From Acidimicrobiales bacterium (GTDB lineage: Bacteria > Actinomycetota > Acidimicrobiia > Acidimicrobiales > JABEUL01), in assembly GCA_027371755.1 (NCBI GenBank), contig DAHXLF010000003.1, positions 1 to 44,844 of the forward strand: a DNA stretch of 44,844 nt, read 5' to 3'. Position numbers and translations under genes: made by a program. How positions within the stretch are numbered: position 1 is the stretch's first letter; each line of letters starts with the position of its first letter. The notes under the pieces were generated by a model, which was given only the letters and a program-made list of their open reading frames with translations, had not been told where the DNA came from and ran no database searches. Positions 1 to 8,865 of this stretch are shown here, in pieces.

Positions 1-92
1 AAATCTTTTATAGGTATTACTGTTAAGTTGTTATTTGAAAATTCATTACAAAGGTCTTTTTGCAGTGTTGAATAATTGGAAAAACTTGTCAT
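1..92 (-). CDS. Partial 5' end of a CDS running off the window, possibly the N-terminus of CofC/FbiD-like nucleotidyltransferase
   Basis: Minus-strand ATG at 92 reads MTSFSNYSTLQKDLCNEFSNNNLTVIPIKD; the '(V/I)IP(V/I)KD' segment resembles the start of CofC-type proteins. Only 30 codons are visible. Confidence 0.35.
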   Translation of the reverse strand, partial: MTSFSNYSTLQKDLCNEFSNNNLTVIPIKD

Positions 93-261
93 TGTTTTGC
101 TCACTGCATAAAGCTTAGACAAAATAAACAAATATATATAAAATCGAATATTAGAGTTGGGAAAATTTTAAAAAAATGCAGGAAAACGACGACGAAAAAG
201 GTGACGAAGCAGAACCGCATCTATCTCCGATATTGGAAAATATAGAAGGGTTTATGAATAA

Positions 262-582
262 GGGTTCGGACGGTTTGAAGGACCTTCTAATCAAAAGGGG
301 GATAGACAGACTAGCCCGCTTAAACACGTACAAACTTTAACTAACAAAGAGTTTATGATTTATCCAGATATTAATCGCAGCGGAACTCCTGTGCTGTCGA
401 TACCGGCAAATTTAAATTTTAAATTTATGTACGGGAGTCGTTCTTTCCAAAAACATATTTCTCAAATCGAATCTTTAAATGCCGGTATAAAAATAGTTGA
501 AGACTTTAACTGGTCTTTTGACTTGGACACAAAGTTTGATCTTTTGAAGTACTATGACCTAAGTGAAAATTTAGAAAAATGA
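262..582 (+). pseudogene. C-terminal fragment of 2-phospho-L-lactate guanylyltransferase (CofC/FbiD-like); N-terminal two thirds absent in this frame
   Basis: YPDINRSGTPVLSIP...FMYGSRSFQKHISQIESLNAGIKIVEDFNWSFDLDTKFDLL matches the CofC C-terminal pattern (PDR.G.GTN.L...FGP.SF..H...A...G......-LD-D.D...DL). In-frame stop at 259-261. Confidence 0.55.
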
Positions 583-1301
583 TCTCTTATGACTTAAATG
601 AAATTCCAAGCAGTATTTTGGCAATAGGGGCCCACCCGGATGACATCGAATTTAATGCTTTCGGCACGCTGGCAAAATGGGCAAGTGTCGGCAGCAAGAT
701 CGATATGGCAATAATGACCGACGGATCCAAAGGCTCTTGGGACCCGGATCAAAATATTGACGAATTAAAAGAAATCAGGCGCATTGAAGCAAAAATGGCC
801 GCAGATACAATCGGCGCCGATCTGCATTTTTTAAACTACGTCGACGGTGAACTTGAATTTAACAAAGATACCGTAAAGGCAATTGCAAAACTTATCAGGC
901 ACGTCAAACCTCAAATGGTTATAACGCACGACCCGTTCAAAAAATATAGGCTTCATCCAGATCATCGAAACTGCGGACAGATAGTATTGGATGCGATTGT
1001 CGCCGCTCGGGATCCCCACTTCTTAAAAGACCTTGGTATCTTACATCACAGACCACACAAGATATTACTTTTCGAACCCGAAGTTACGGACCACCTTGAA
1101 ACTATACAGGAGTTTATAAACACCAAAATAGAAGCTCTTCTAAAGCACAAAAGCCAGTATATAACCACGATGGATATAACTGACCCCGAAAACCCAACCC
1201 AAATTATGCGCTTTAAAAACTGGATTGATGAACTTGCACATTCTGCCGGTAACCCTATCGGTAAACCGGCAGAATGCTTTAAGTTAATTGATAAAGTCTA
1301 A
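579..1301 (+). CDS. PIG-L family deacetylase (LmbE/MshB-like)
   Basis: AIGAHPDDIEFNAFGTLAKW N-terminal AHPDD motif; HPDHRNCG later. Confidence 0.9.
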   Translation: MISYDLNEIPSSILAIGAHPDDIEFNAFGTLAKWASVGSKIDMAIMTDGSKGSWDPDQNIDELKEIRRIEAKMAADTIGADLHFLNYVDGELEFNKDTVKAIAKLIRHVKPQMVITHDPFKKYRLHPDHRNCGQIVLDAIVAARDPHFLKDLGILHHRPHKILLFEPEVTDHLETIQEFINTKIEALLKHKSQYITTMDITDPENPTQIMRFKNWIDELAHSAGNPIGKPAECFKLIDKV

Positions 1302-1303
1302 AG

Positions 1304-1609
1304 CTACTTTTTCTTAGCTTTAGGCGCAGGCTTACGGCCGTTAAGGACATCCTTAAATGTTGAGCCTGCCGCAAATCTAACTCCCTTGGAAGCTGCAATT
1401 TTTCTTTTTTCTCCGGTTCTGGGGTTGACACCCATGCGAGCTGCTCTCTTGGTCGGGTGAAAGGTTCCGAATCCGGGAATGGTGGTCTTCTGACCTGACT
1501 TTGCTTCGATGACTACCGAATTCAAAACAACTTCCAGCGCACCTTCTGCCTGCTTTTTAGTCAAACCTGCACCTTCGGCTATCGCATTAACTAATTCTGT
1601 TTTATTCAC
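1304..1609 (-). CDS. HU family DNA-binding protein
   Basis: MNKTELVNAIAEGAGLTKKQAEGALEVVLNSV...GFGTF...RAARMGVNPRTGEKRKIAASKGVRFAAGSTFKDVLN; Lys-rich tail. Confidence 0.96.
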   Translation of the reverse strand: MNKTELVNAIAEGAGLTKKQAEGALEVVLNSVVIEAKSGQKTTIPGFGTFHPTKRAARMGVNPRTGEKRKIAASKGVRFAAGSTFKDVLNGRKPAPKAKKK

Positions 1610-1629
1610 TAATACCTCCTATAGGACTA

Positions 1630-1646
1630 ACTTAAATAATTTAAGT
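1630..1646. promoter_or_regulatory. 17-bp perfect palindrome ACTTAAATAATTTAAGT upstream of HU
   Basis: 8-bp arms around a single central base, 20 bp upstream of the HU start. Confidence 0.4.
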
Positions 1647-1706
1647 AATTTTACAACTATAGTCAAGTATTTAAGCCGATTTAAGTTATTAATAAAGAAA
1701 ATAGCC

Positions 1707-2963
1707 CTAAAGTCCGCGACTTATTTGGAGCTCTACTTTCTGTCCTCTAGATATTTCATTTATACTAACTTCGAGTTTTTTTAGTTCGTTAAGCTGCCTC
1801 AATGAAAAATTTGGTTCTTTCATAATTTCAAATTTGGATTTTCCCAACGGGCGCAGTTCGTCTTGAATATTAAACCTATTGCGATATATCTCTATCTGCG
1901 CTGCCGTTTTGGACCATTTTAAATAAGCACTTGGATCCGTAGGATGTTCGCCTATTAAGTCTTTTACATAGGTAGAGCAATCTTTTTTCTTATCGCTGTC
2001 TACTGTTCTATAGAACTGCGCATTATTCAAAAGATTCGCAGAACTTAATCCAAGTGTATTTAACTTTTGACACCAACTTTGCCTAAGGTCAACTAAATTA
2101 GAATCCAATCTTTTAGCCGGCCTTTGGTACTTGGGATCATATTGCGCTTTATTTTCCAAAAAATAGTTTAAGTTCTGGCTAAAATCTTTATTGCTATCAT
2201 TAAAAATTCCCAGAAGCTGCTGCCGACGCTTGGAAAACGCAAATATAGTTTTATCATCTATCCCTTTAATTTCAGCCAACCCGTAGCGGTATCTGTCCCA
2301 ATCGACTTGAAGATTTTTGGTAATTTCATTACGCAAAGAGACATGATAAATCGAACTGATATGTCGCTTCAGAATATAGGCGGTGTGAACATGGGCTGCA
2401 CTGAATCTTGAATCATAACCTTTTGCAATGTTAGCCATAACTACGTGGCTGTGAATATGGGGATCGTTTGATCTTGATGTCTTGTGATAAAATGACACTC
2501 CTAAGGCGCCGGTGGTTTTAAGGAAATGGCGTTGTCCGTCATAAGACCTTGAAACAAACATGCAATTTGCTGATACAAAATCCATTGCATTTGAAACCGA
2601 AAGTTGGTGAGCTTGCCTAATTGTTCGTTCGGTATCTGAATCCGTCATCATTGCCAACACGGAAACCGACTTCGGAGCCGAGAATACGAAATCAAATCCG
2701 GCAATCTTTTTTGCAGGTAGTTTATATTCCAACGGATCATTGGTAACGGGGTGAATTCCATTGATAAAGTCTTGGAACTGGGACAATTCAACCGATCCAT
2801 CTAATCCCAACAAATTCGTTGCCTGTTGCGTCCACTGCCCCCTGTCTTCTAAATCTAAGCTATGAGCTTTATCATTAAAATAATATGATTCGTGACCGAA
2901 TTTAAAACTGTTTATATTTAGCACGCAAATTTCATTACAAAAAAATCGATATTTTTTAGTCAT
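1707..2963 (-). CDS. Stand-alone MobF/TrwC-type relaxase domain protein (no helicase domain)
   Basis: HESYYFND (YY motif), IAGFDFVFSAPKSVSVLAMM, and His triad DPHIHSHVVMANI characteristic of TrwC relaxases; C-terminal AQIEIYRNRFNIQDELRPLG. Confidence 0.88.
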   Translation of the reverse strand: MTKKYRFFCNEICVLNINSFKFGHESYYFNDKAHSLDLEDRGQWTQQATNLLGLDGSVELSQFQDFINGIHPVTNDPLEYKLPAKKIAGFDFVFSAPKSVSVLAMMTDSDTERTIRQAHQLSVSNAMDFVSANCMFVSRSYDGQRHFLKTTGALGVSFYHKTSRSNDPHIHSHVVMANIAKGYDSRFSAAHVHTAYILKRHISSIYHVSLRNEITKNLQVDWDRYRYGLAEIKGIDDKTIFAFSKRRQQLLGIFNDSNKDFSQNLNYFLENKAQYDPKYQRPAKRLDSNLVDLRQSWCQKLNTLGLSSANLLNNAQFYRTVDSDKKKDCSTYVKDLIGEHPTDPSAYLKWSKTAAQIEIYRNRFNIQDELRPLGKSKFEIMKEPNFSLRQLNELKKLEVSINEISRGQKVELQISRGL

Positions 2964-2983
2964 GAAATCACATGAAATTACAT
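2961..2983. repeat. 10-bp tandem repeat (catgaaatca/catgaaatta/cat) at the relaxase start
   Basis: Read directly. Confidence 0.6.
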
Positions 2984-3140
2984 ATAATATATTATCAAAT
3001 TATTTTGCAGGTATAACCACTCCCAGAATTTAGAAGGCTCAAAAGGATTTAAATAAGCTCGTAAAGAGATTTGAATTTGCATTAGCGACAGATGCTGCCA
3101 GGTCTGCTGATAAAGTAGGTCTTTCCGATAAAACCTAGTT

Positions 3141-4241
3141 CTACTGATAAAGCTTAAGCAACCGCTTGGCAAGCTTCAAATCCAGCTCTTTGAACTCTTC
3201 GGGTTCAAGCACTTCGATTTTTTCGTGGCTAAGCATCAAGGCGGAAAACCATTGACGATCCGTTACAAATATTTCAAAGATTATTCGATCTTTTTTTTGC
3301 TCAACTATTTTATTAAAGGCAATAGCCTCTAAAAGCCACTTATGGTCTATGGGAATTGACAATACTACCCGAATCGCTTTTTCACTTGACGGGTTGTACG
3401 CTCTTTTTGAAATAGAGATCAGCTGATTTTTTATCTCTGGCGAATCCTTAAAAGTTTTACTTAAAATCGAAACAGACAGTATCCTTTCGTGTTTAAGAGT
3501 TTTCAAAACGTTATCTTTAGTGTCAACTGCGTAAAGATACCAATTTCCGTCAACGTATTTCTGCAAATAGGGTGCAACCTTTTTATCTGTCAGCGTGTCT
3601 GAATACTTTGAGAAATAACTCATATCGAGAAGTTTTTTATTATCGATAGCGATATCAATTTCATCGCTAAATTTAGGAGGGCGCATCTGAATCTTAAATG
3701 CATTTGTGGGAACCAAAAGTATCTTGTCTATGGCGGACTCCAATATGCCCGAGCCTGCAAATTTACTTATATTAGCCAATGTCTGTTTCAGCTGCTCCAA
3801 TATCATTAAATCTTGAAAATCGATAAAAACAGACTGGTTGAACTGAGCCGATATGTCCGCGGTCACCACCACTGATTCTAAGTCACCATCAAAGCTATCC
3901 ATGTCCAAATACGGCAAATCAATCTCAATATCCAACAGTGAATCGGGCGTAAATGGTTTAATCCCACAACAGGCGGCAAGTTCAAGGTCTCTTAATACAG
4001 TCAACGGATCCAACCCCAGTATTTGAGACAACTCACCTACCGTTGCCTGCCTGTGAACGGACAGATACTCCAACAGCGAAATCAAAATTCCTAATCTAGA
4101 TTCAATCGTCTTTGGATTCCTTGAAATCTTTTTTGCCACAGCCTTGGTTGCGTCAATCTGAGACCGAGCGTTTCCTTTATCTGTATTGACTTTTTTATCA
4201 GAAGACAATTTATCTTTATCGGAAATATTATTTGCCGGCAT
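3141..4241 (-). CDS. WYL domain transcriptional regulator (PafC-like)
   Basis: N-terminal HTH (TVGELSQILGLDPLTVLRDLELAACCGIKPFTPDSLLDIEID), WYL-type core ADTKDNVLKTLKHERI, and DNA-damage regulator-like pairing with the upstream WYL gene (overlap 4228-4241). Confidence 0.78.
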   Translation of the reverse strand: MPANNISDKDKLSSDKKVNTDKGNARSQIDATKAVAKKISRNPKTIESRLGILISLLEYLSVHRQATVGELSQILGLDPLTVLRDLELAACCGIKPFTPDSLLDIEIDLPYLDMDSFDGDLESVVVTADISAQFNQSVFIDFQDLMILEQLKQTLANISKFAGSGILESAIDKILLVPTNAFKIQMRPPKFSDEIDIAIDNKKLLDMSYFSKYSDTLTDKKVAPYLQKYVDGNWYLYAVDTKDNVLKTLKHERILSVSILSKTFKDSPEIKNQLISISKRAYNPSSEKAIRVVLSIPIDHKWLLEAIAFNKIVEQKKDRIIFEIFVTDRQWFSALMLSHEKIEVLEPEEFKELDLKLAKRLLKLYQ

Positions 4242-5214
4242 TTAACTTTCCGTTACTTTTGATTGATCTGCTTTTAGACTTGATATAGTCTTTAAGGTAT
4301 TTTTTCAGTCTGTCCCTTACAAACTCTGGCTCTATAATTTCTATACCGTCACCGAAACCCAAAATTTGGCTATAAAAATATTCGGATTCAACTGCTTCAA
4401 ATTCAACTTTAAGTCGATTCGAATCATGGCTCAAAATTAAATCTTGTCCAAATTCAGATATTATTGAATCCGCAAGAGTCTCATCGACGTAACACTTAAT
4501 CGATATTTTTTCTGAATCCATATCAGTGAAAAACATCAAATTTTCAGTTTGTATGGACTTTTCGTCCAACAATCTTAATTCGGCCTTAGTTAATTTAAAT
4601 TTGGATATAGCCGAATCGCTTATTCTGTCCACCTTAAAAAACTTAATTTGTCCTGAAGGTACTTCGCTGGCAATAAAATACCAAGCACCGTTTTTAAAGA
4701 GGACTCTAAGAGGTAGCACCTCTCGTACTTTTCCGGAGTATTTAAAAATAAACTTTTTCTTCTGGCGTACTGCGCCATAAATTTGAGCTATATTGGAATC
4801 CAATCTGACCACTGAAGAAACGTCAAGCAGCTTAAATGGCGTTATGTTACCGCCTTTTATATCAGCATCGTTATATTGGGTTACGAATTCTCCGCTTTTA
4901 ACCATATTTAGAGCAAACGCAATTAATTTTGACTCTTCAACGGTCAAAATTAAATTGCTTAAGTCACTTCTGTGGTCTTCGAGTTCGTAGCCAAACTTCT
5001 CAACGGTATCTACGGGAACAGTTTTTAGCTCAAAGCCAAAGTCCCTCAGAACTTGCTTATCGCGCATGAATACCTGCCTGCAGGTATTAAATAAGTTATC
5101 ATAGCTTGGGTAACCGTCCACCAAAGAGGTAACTTGTTTCAGTGTTAACGGAGTTTTTGCTTCTTTAAAGCAAAGCAACAGATTAGTTATCCGTTCAATT
5201 GAATCGCTTTTCAT
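4228..5214 (-). CDS. WYL domain transcriptional regulator (PafB-like)
   Basis: ERITNLLLCFKEAKTPLTLKQVTSLVDGYPSYDNLFNTCRQVFMRDKQVLRDFGFEL fits PafB/PafC N-termini; GAWYFIASEVPSGQIKFFKVDRI WYL region. Confidence 0.8.
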   Translation of the reverse strand: MKSDSIERITNLLLCFKEAKTPLTLKQVTSLVDGYPSYDNLFNTCRQVFMRDKQVLRDFGFELKTVPVDTVEKFGYELEDHRSDLSNLILTVEESKLIAFALNMVKSGEFVTQYNDADIKGGNITPFKLLDVSSVVRLDSNIAQIYGAVRQKKKFIFKYSGKVREVLPLRVLFKNGAWYFIASEVPSGQIKFFKVDRISDSAISKFKLTKAELRLLDEKSIQTENLMFFTDMDSEKISIKCYVDETLADSIISEFGQDLILSHDSNRLKVEFEAVESEYFYSQILGFGDGIEIIEPEFVRDRLKKYLKDYIKSKSRSIKSNGKLNAGK

Positions 5215-5298
5215 ACCGTAGGAAACCGATCAAAACTATATTGACAAAACTAAGTTAAACATCTACTTATAAGCTGACCATGTTTTTGAAGGCTTAGC

Positions 5299-5622
5299 TT
5301 ATTCTCTCGGCCCCAAAACACGGTTGATCTCTTCTAAAGAAATTTCAGTAGTATTGGACTCACTACAGCGAGTACAAGGATCCTTGTGAATAAATGATTT
5401 CAACAACCGCGTACCGGACTCATTAAGTTGGACGACGAAAGACTTGCTCGACTCGTCAACATTAAGACCGAAATAAGGACGCCAGTCGGTTGACACATCC
5501 TCGGTTTCACCGGATAAATTTCGGATACGACGCTTGAACTCCATTGTCTGTGTATCAAATATCCAAACCGAGTTGCAAGACTCTATGGAAGTAACGTCAT
5601 TTTTTGATTGATCTGATTCCAT
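5299..5622 (-). CDS. Hypothetical protein with a CTRC motif
   Basis: 107-aa ORF, coding-like composition, same strand as neighbours; no family recognised. Confidence 0.55.
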   Translation of the reverse strand: MESDQSKNDVTSIESCNSVWIFDTQTMEFKRRIRNLSGETEDVSTDWRPYFGLNVDESSKSFVVQLNESGTRLLKSFIHKDPCTRCSESNTTEISLEEINRVLGPRE

Positions 5623-5769
5623 AACTTCTCCCGCAAATAGTTTCCAACCAATACAGTTGGCTTAATAGCACTTTATATTGTGTATTTATTAAATGCTAAG
5701 CATCTTATATTACACAAGTATTTTAAATCACAATGTATCTTAAATGTTATATGTATCTCAGTTGTTATA

Positions 5770-6396
5770 TTAAATCGCCAAGTGGCCGCTTGCATGCAAA
5801 AGAACAAGCAGCACCGTAAGTACTACCATCCCCGCAAAAGCAATGTAGGGAAGCGACTCCGACAGAACATTATTGTGGTCATCTACCAAACCCTGGCTTC
5901 CAGCAAACTCTTTTGCTACCACTGACAATTTTTGAGCCAACACCTTAGCATCTTGCCCACGTAGTCTGAATTGATGACTCCGTCTGGCAGTGGCGACTAC
6001 CATCGAAGCGGCAACGGGATCCACCGGTGAATAGCGGTAATCTTCAACATATATATCTAACAGAGAATCCCACGGCAGCAGCTTAACCAGATCCCCCGAG
6101 GTTTTAAGAATGTTCAAACCGTTGGAGTCAAACTCGATATTCAATCCAGGAATTTCAACAATACCGACATCACCTTGCGTGAGCAGAGATACATTAGATA
6201 TTTGCAAACCGGAATCGTTAACGCCTTCTGGTTGTGCGGTCGTTTGGAATGCTTCTTCATGAGACATCGTAGATGAACCGCCCGACAAGTTTGCCGACGG
6301 AGGAATAGCAGCCGGTTGGGGGATTGCGGAATTAGGAGGGCCACCCAAACCACCGGGATTCTGACCCGTTTCAGGATTTTGCATATTATCTGTCAT
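5770..6396 (-). CDS. Hypothetical C-terminally membrane-anchored protein with Pro/Gly/Gln-rich N-terminus
   Basis: N-terminal low complexity (QNPETGQNPGGLGGPPNSAIPQPAAIPP), central globular region, C-terminal TM helix SLPYIAFAGMVVLTVLLVLLHA. Confidence 0.7.
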   Translation of the reverse strand: MTDNMQNPETGQNPGGLGGPPNSAIPQPAAIPPSANLSGGSSTMSHEEAFQTTAQPEGVNDSGLQISNVSLLTQGDVGIVEIPGLNIEFDSNGLNILKTSGDLVKLLPWDSLLDIYVEDYRYSPVDPVAASMVVATARRSHQFRLRGQDAKVLAQKLSVVAKEFAGSQGLVDDHNNVLSESLPYIAFAGMVVLTVLLVLLHASGHLAI

Positions 6397-6726
6397 TTAA
6401 ATCGACTCCTTAAATCAATCCTACCAATAAAACCATAATAGTTCAACAATTTATTACCATTATTTAAACCTATAAAATCGCCACATTTTATTCACCACCC
6501 TTAACAGTCGGCATATTACTACTCTAAACTTAATACGGCGGAGACACTTGATCTAAAAATTCAGTAATTATTAAGTATATAAACTATACCAATACCACAT
6601 GTTTTGTCAAAATATCGCCCGAAAATTGGGAAATTTAGTTAAATAATCACTTTCAGCTTTACTGATTGGGAAAATAATTATAAAATTTATATTAATGCGT
6701 TGGTTCAAAAATCATAAAGTCCGACT

Positions 6727-6756
6727 CTTTTAGTTAAAGCTTAATTTAACTAAAAG
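6727..6756. promoter_or_regulatory. Perfect 12-bp inverted repeat, 6-nt loop, in the divergent intergenic region upstream of pilT
   Basis: cttttagttaaa-gcttaa-tttaactaaaag. Confidence 0.5.
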
Positions 6757-7004
6757 GATTACAAGATTTTATTACACTTTTAAAACCCACACAGTTTAGC
6801 ATTTAAACGATTGAATTAATCTAAGCATAAATATAATAGGATTTTTTAAATAACCGGAAGTATTAAAACTTTTGATAATTTGCCAAAGCTTTTAGACAAG
6901 ATAAAGTTGCAGGCTAAGATCATAATTTACGGACATAATTATTTATCAATTTAAAAATACTGAAACTTTGGAAACACAAATAATAGAAAACTGAGAGGTT
7001 GTAG

Positions 7005-8111
7005 ATGGAAAAGACAGATTTAGACAGACTCTTAACACTTTTGGCCGACCTGGACGGATCGGACCTTCATTTAAAAGTCGGTTCGGAACCACGTATCAGA
7101 GTTAACGGTGACTTAAGAAAGATCCCTGGAGAAGAACCGCTGAGACCAACGGACACTTCCGCCGTCGCCGAAGCAATTATGCACCCCGATATTGCCATTA
7201 AGTTTCATCAAGACCACGAAGCCGACTTTGCTTACGGAGTATCTGGCCTCGGTAGATTCAGAGTAAATGCATTTAGACAGCGAGGATCTGTGGGAATGGT
7301 TTTCAGACGAGTTCGTCACACCGTTACAACAGTGGAAGATCTCGGACTGCCAGATGCAATAACTCAACTTTCGAATGAGCAAAGAGGGCTGATCTTGGTA
7401 ACAGGACCAACTGGAAGCGGTAAAACCACAACTTTGGCGGCAATGATCGATCACATAAACAAAACCCGTGAATGCCACATTATAACTATCGAAGATCCCA
7501 TTGAAGTTCTTCACCGCGACGAACTTGCCGCAATTAATCAGCGTGAGGTAGGCTTTGACACTTTAAGCTTCTTAAATGCCCTAAGGGCCAGCCTTCGTGA
7601 AGACCCTGACGTCATTTTAATCGGTGAGATGCGTGACGTAGAAACCGTACAGACAGCGTTGACCGCTGCTGAAACCGGTCACTTAGTTTTATCCACATTG
7701 CATACAATAGATGCAACCGAAACCATTAACCGTGTGATTGACTTTTTCCCGAGCTCACAGCAGCATCAGGTTAGGGTAACCCTGGCAGGAGCACTCAAAG
7801 GAACCGTGTGTCAAAGATTGGTTCCTACTCAAGACGGAAAAGGTCGAGTCCCCGCCGTAGAGGTAATGGTTGTAAACGGAAGAATTCAAAACTGCATTAT
7901 AGATCCCGATAAAACAGGTGAAATTGTCGAAATTATTCGAGAAGGCGACTACTACGGTATGATGACATTTGACCAAAGTTTGGCGGATTTGTTTGAAGAC
8001 GGAGTGATAGATCTGAGATCGGCAATGATGGCTGCATCCAACTCGCACGACTTGAGGGTTTTGTTACAAAACCGAGGTCTACTTGCCGTAGGTCAAACCT
8101 ACCAAAATTAA
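7005..8111 (+). CDS. pilT: Type IV pilus twitching/retraction ATPase PilT
   Basis: LLADLDGSDLHLKVGSEPRIRVNGDL; Walker A TGPTGSGKTTTLAAMIDHIN; ITIEDPIE; LREDPDVILIGEMRDVET; HLVLSTLHT. Confidence 0.96.
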   Translation: MEKTDLDRLLTLLADLDGSDLHLKVGSEPRIRVNGDLRKIPGEEPLRPTDTSAVAEAIMHPDIAIKFHQDHEADFAYGVSGLGRFRVNAFRQRGSVGMVFRRVRHTVTTVEDLGLPDAITQLSNEQRGLILVTGPTGSGKTTTLAAMIDHINKTRECHIITIEDPIEVLHRDELAAINQREVGFDTLSFLNALRASLREDPDVILIGEMRDVETVQTALTAAETGHLVLSTLHTIDATETINRVIDFFPSSQQHQVRVTLAGALKGTVCQRLVPTQDGKGRVPAVEVMVVNGRIQNCIIDPDKTGEIVEIIREGDYYGMMTFDQSLADLFEDGVIDLRSAMMAASNSHDLRVLLQNRGLLAVGQTYQN

Positions 8112-8219
8112 ATATTTTTCGTGATCGATTCTGTCGGTACGATTGAATTCCTTAACGGCTAAACTCTAATACTTAGATTGATACTTCATGCAAATTGTTT
8201 AATTGAATAGGCCAAAAAG

Positions 8220-8837
8220 ATGACCGACGGCGAAAATATCGAAAAAAATAACAACATAAGCGGCGCTGGAAGCGTATGGGATGAACGCTATGCCAACAAC
8301 CCGTGGCCAACGGAGCCAAATGAATCACTGGTTGAATTAGCGCAATCGCTTTCTCCGAAAAAAGCTATCGATTTCGGATGCGGCACGGGAAGAAACAGTA
8401 TCTATCTTGCAAGTTTAGGCTGGGACGTAACAGGAGTGGACGGATCCGTAGTCGGTTTAGAAATTGCACAGCAGAAAGCCAAAGAAAATAATCTTAAACT
8501 CACAACTATTCATGCGGACTTAACTGATTTTGTCCCGAAGGAAAATTATTACGATCTGGCGGTAATGAGTTATATACATTTTGACAAACAGACTCTAAAG
8601 GGCGTCGTCACCAAGACAGTATCTTCGCTTGCAGCGGGTGGATATCTTTATATCGTAGGACACCATGTGAGTGACTTGGGTAAAACGGGTCCGCCGAGCC
8701 CAGAACTTCTTTACGAACTGAAAGACCTCGACAAAGTAGATAAAATTAACGTAATTACCCTGGCTGAGATAAAAAAAGATTACGAAGATGGTACTTTTAA
8801 CACCGATGTATTGCTTATCGGCACAAAAATCGGTTAA
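8220..8837 (+). CDS. Class I SAM-dependent methyltransferase
   Basis: AIDFGCGTGRNSIYLASLGWDVTGVDGS motif I. Confidence 0.9.
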   Translation: MTDGENIEKNNNISGAGSVWDERYANNPWPTEPNESLVELAQSLSPKKAIDFGCGTGRNSIYLASLGWDVTGVDGSVVGLEIAQQKAKENNLKLTTIHADLTDFVPKENYYDLAVMSYIHFDKQTLKGVVTKTVSSLAAGGYLYIVGHHVSDLGKTGPPSPELLYELKDLDKVDKINVITLAEIKKDYEDGTFNTDVLLIGTKIG

Positions 8838-8865
8838 ACATAATTAATGCCGCGACGGTTGTCGC

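Noticed and set aside
2978-3172. 64-aa minus-strand ORF between relaxase and PafC-like gene
   Set aside because: Overlaps the PafC-like 3' end and is low complexity; probably chance.
1707-5214. New defence island (relaxase plus WYL regulators)
   Set aside because: WYL proteins often regulate defence loci, but these resemble PafB/PafC and no effector, nuclease or toxin gene accompanies them; the evidence is insufficient.
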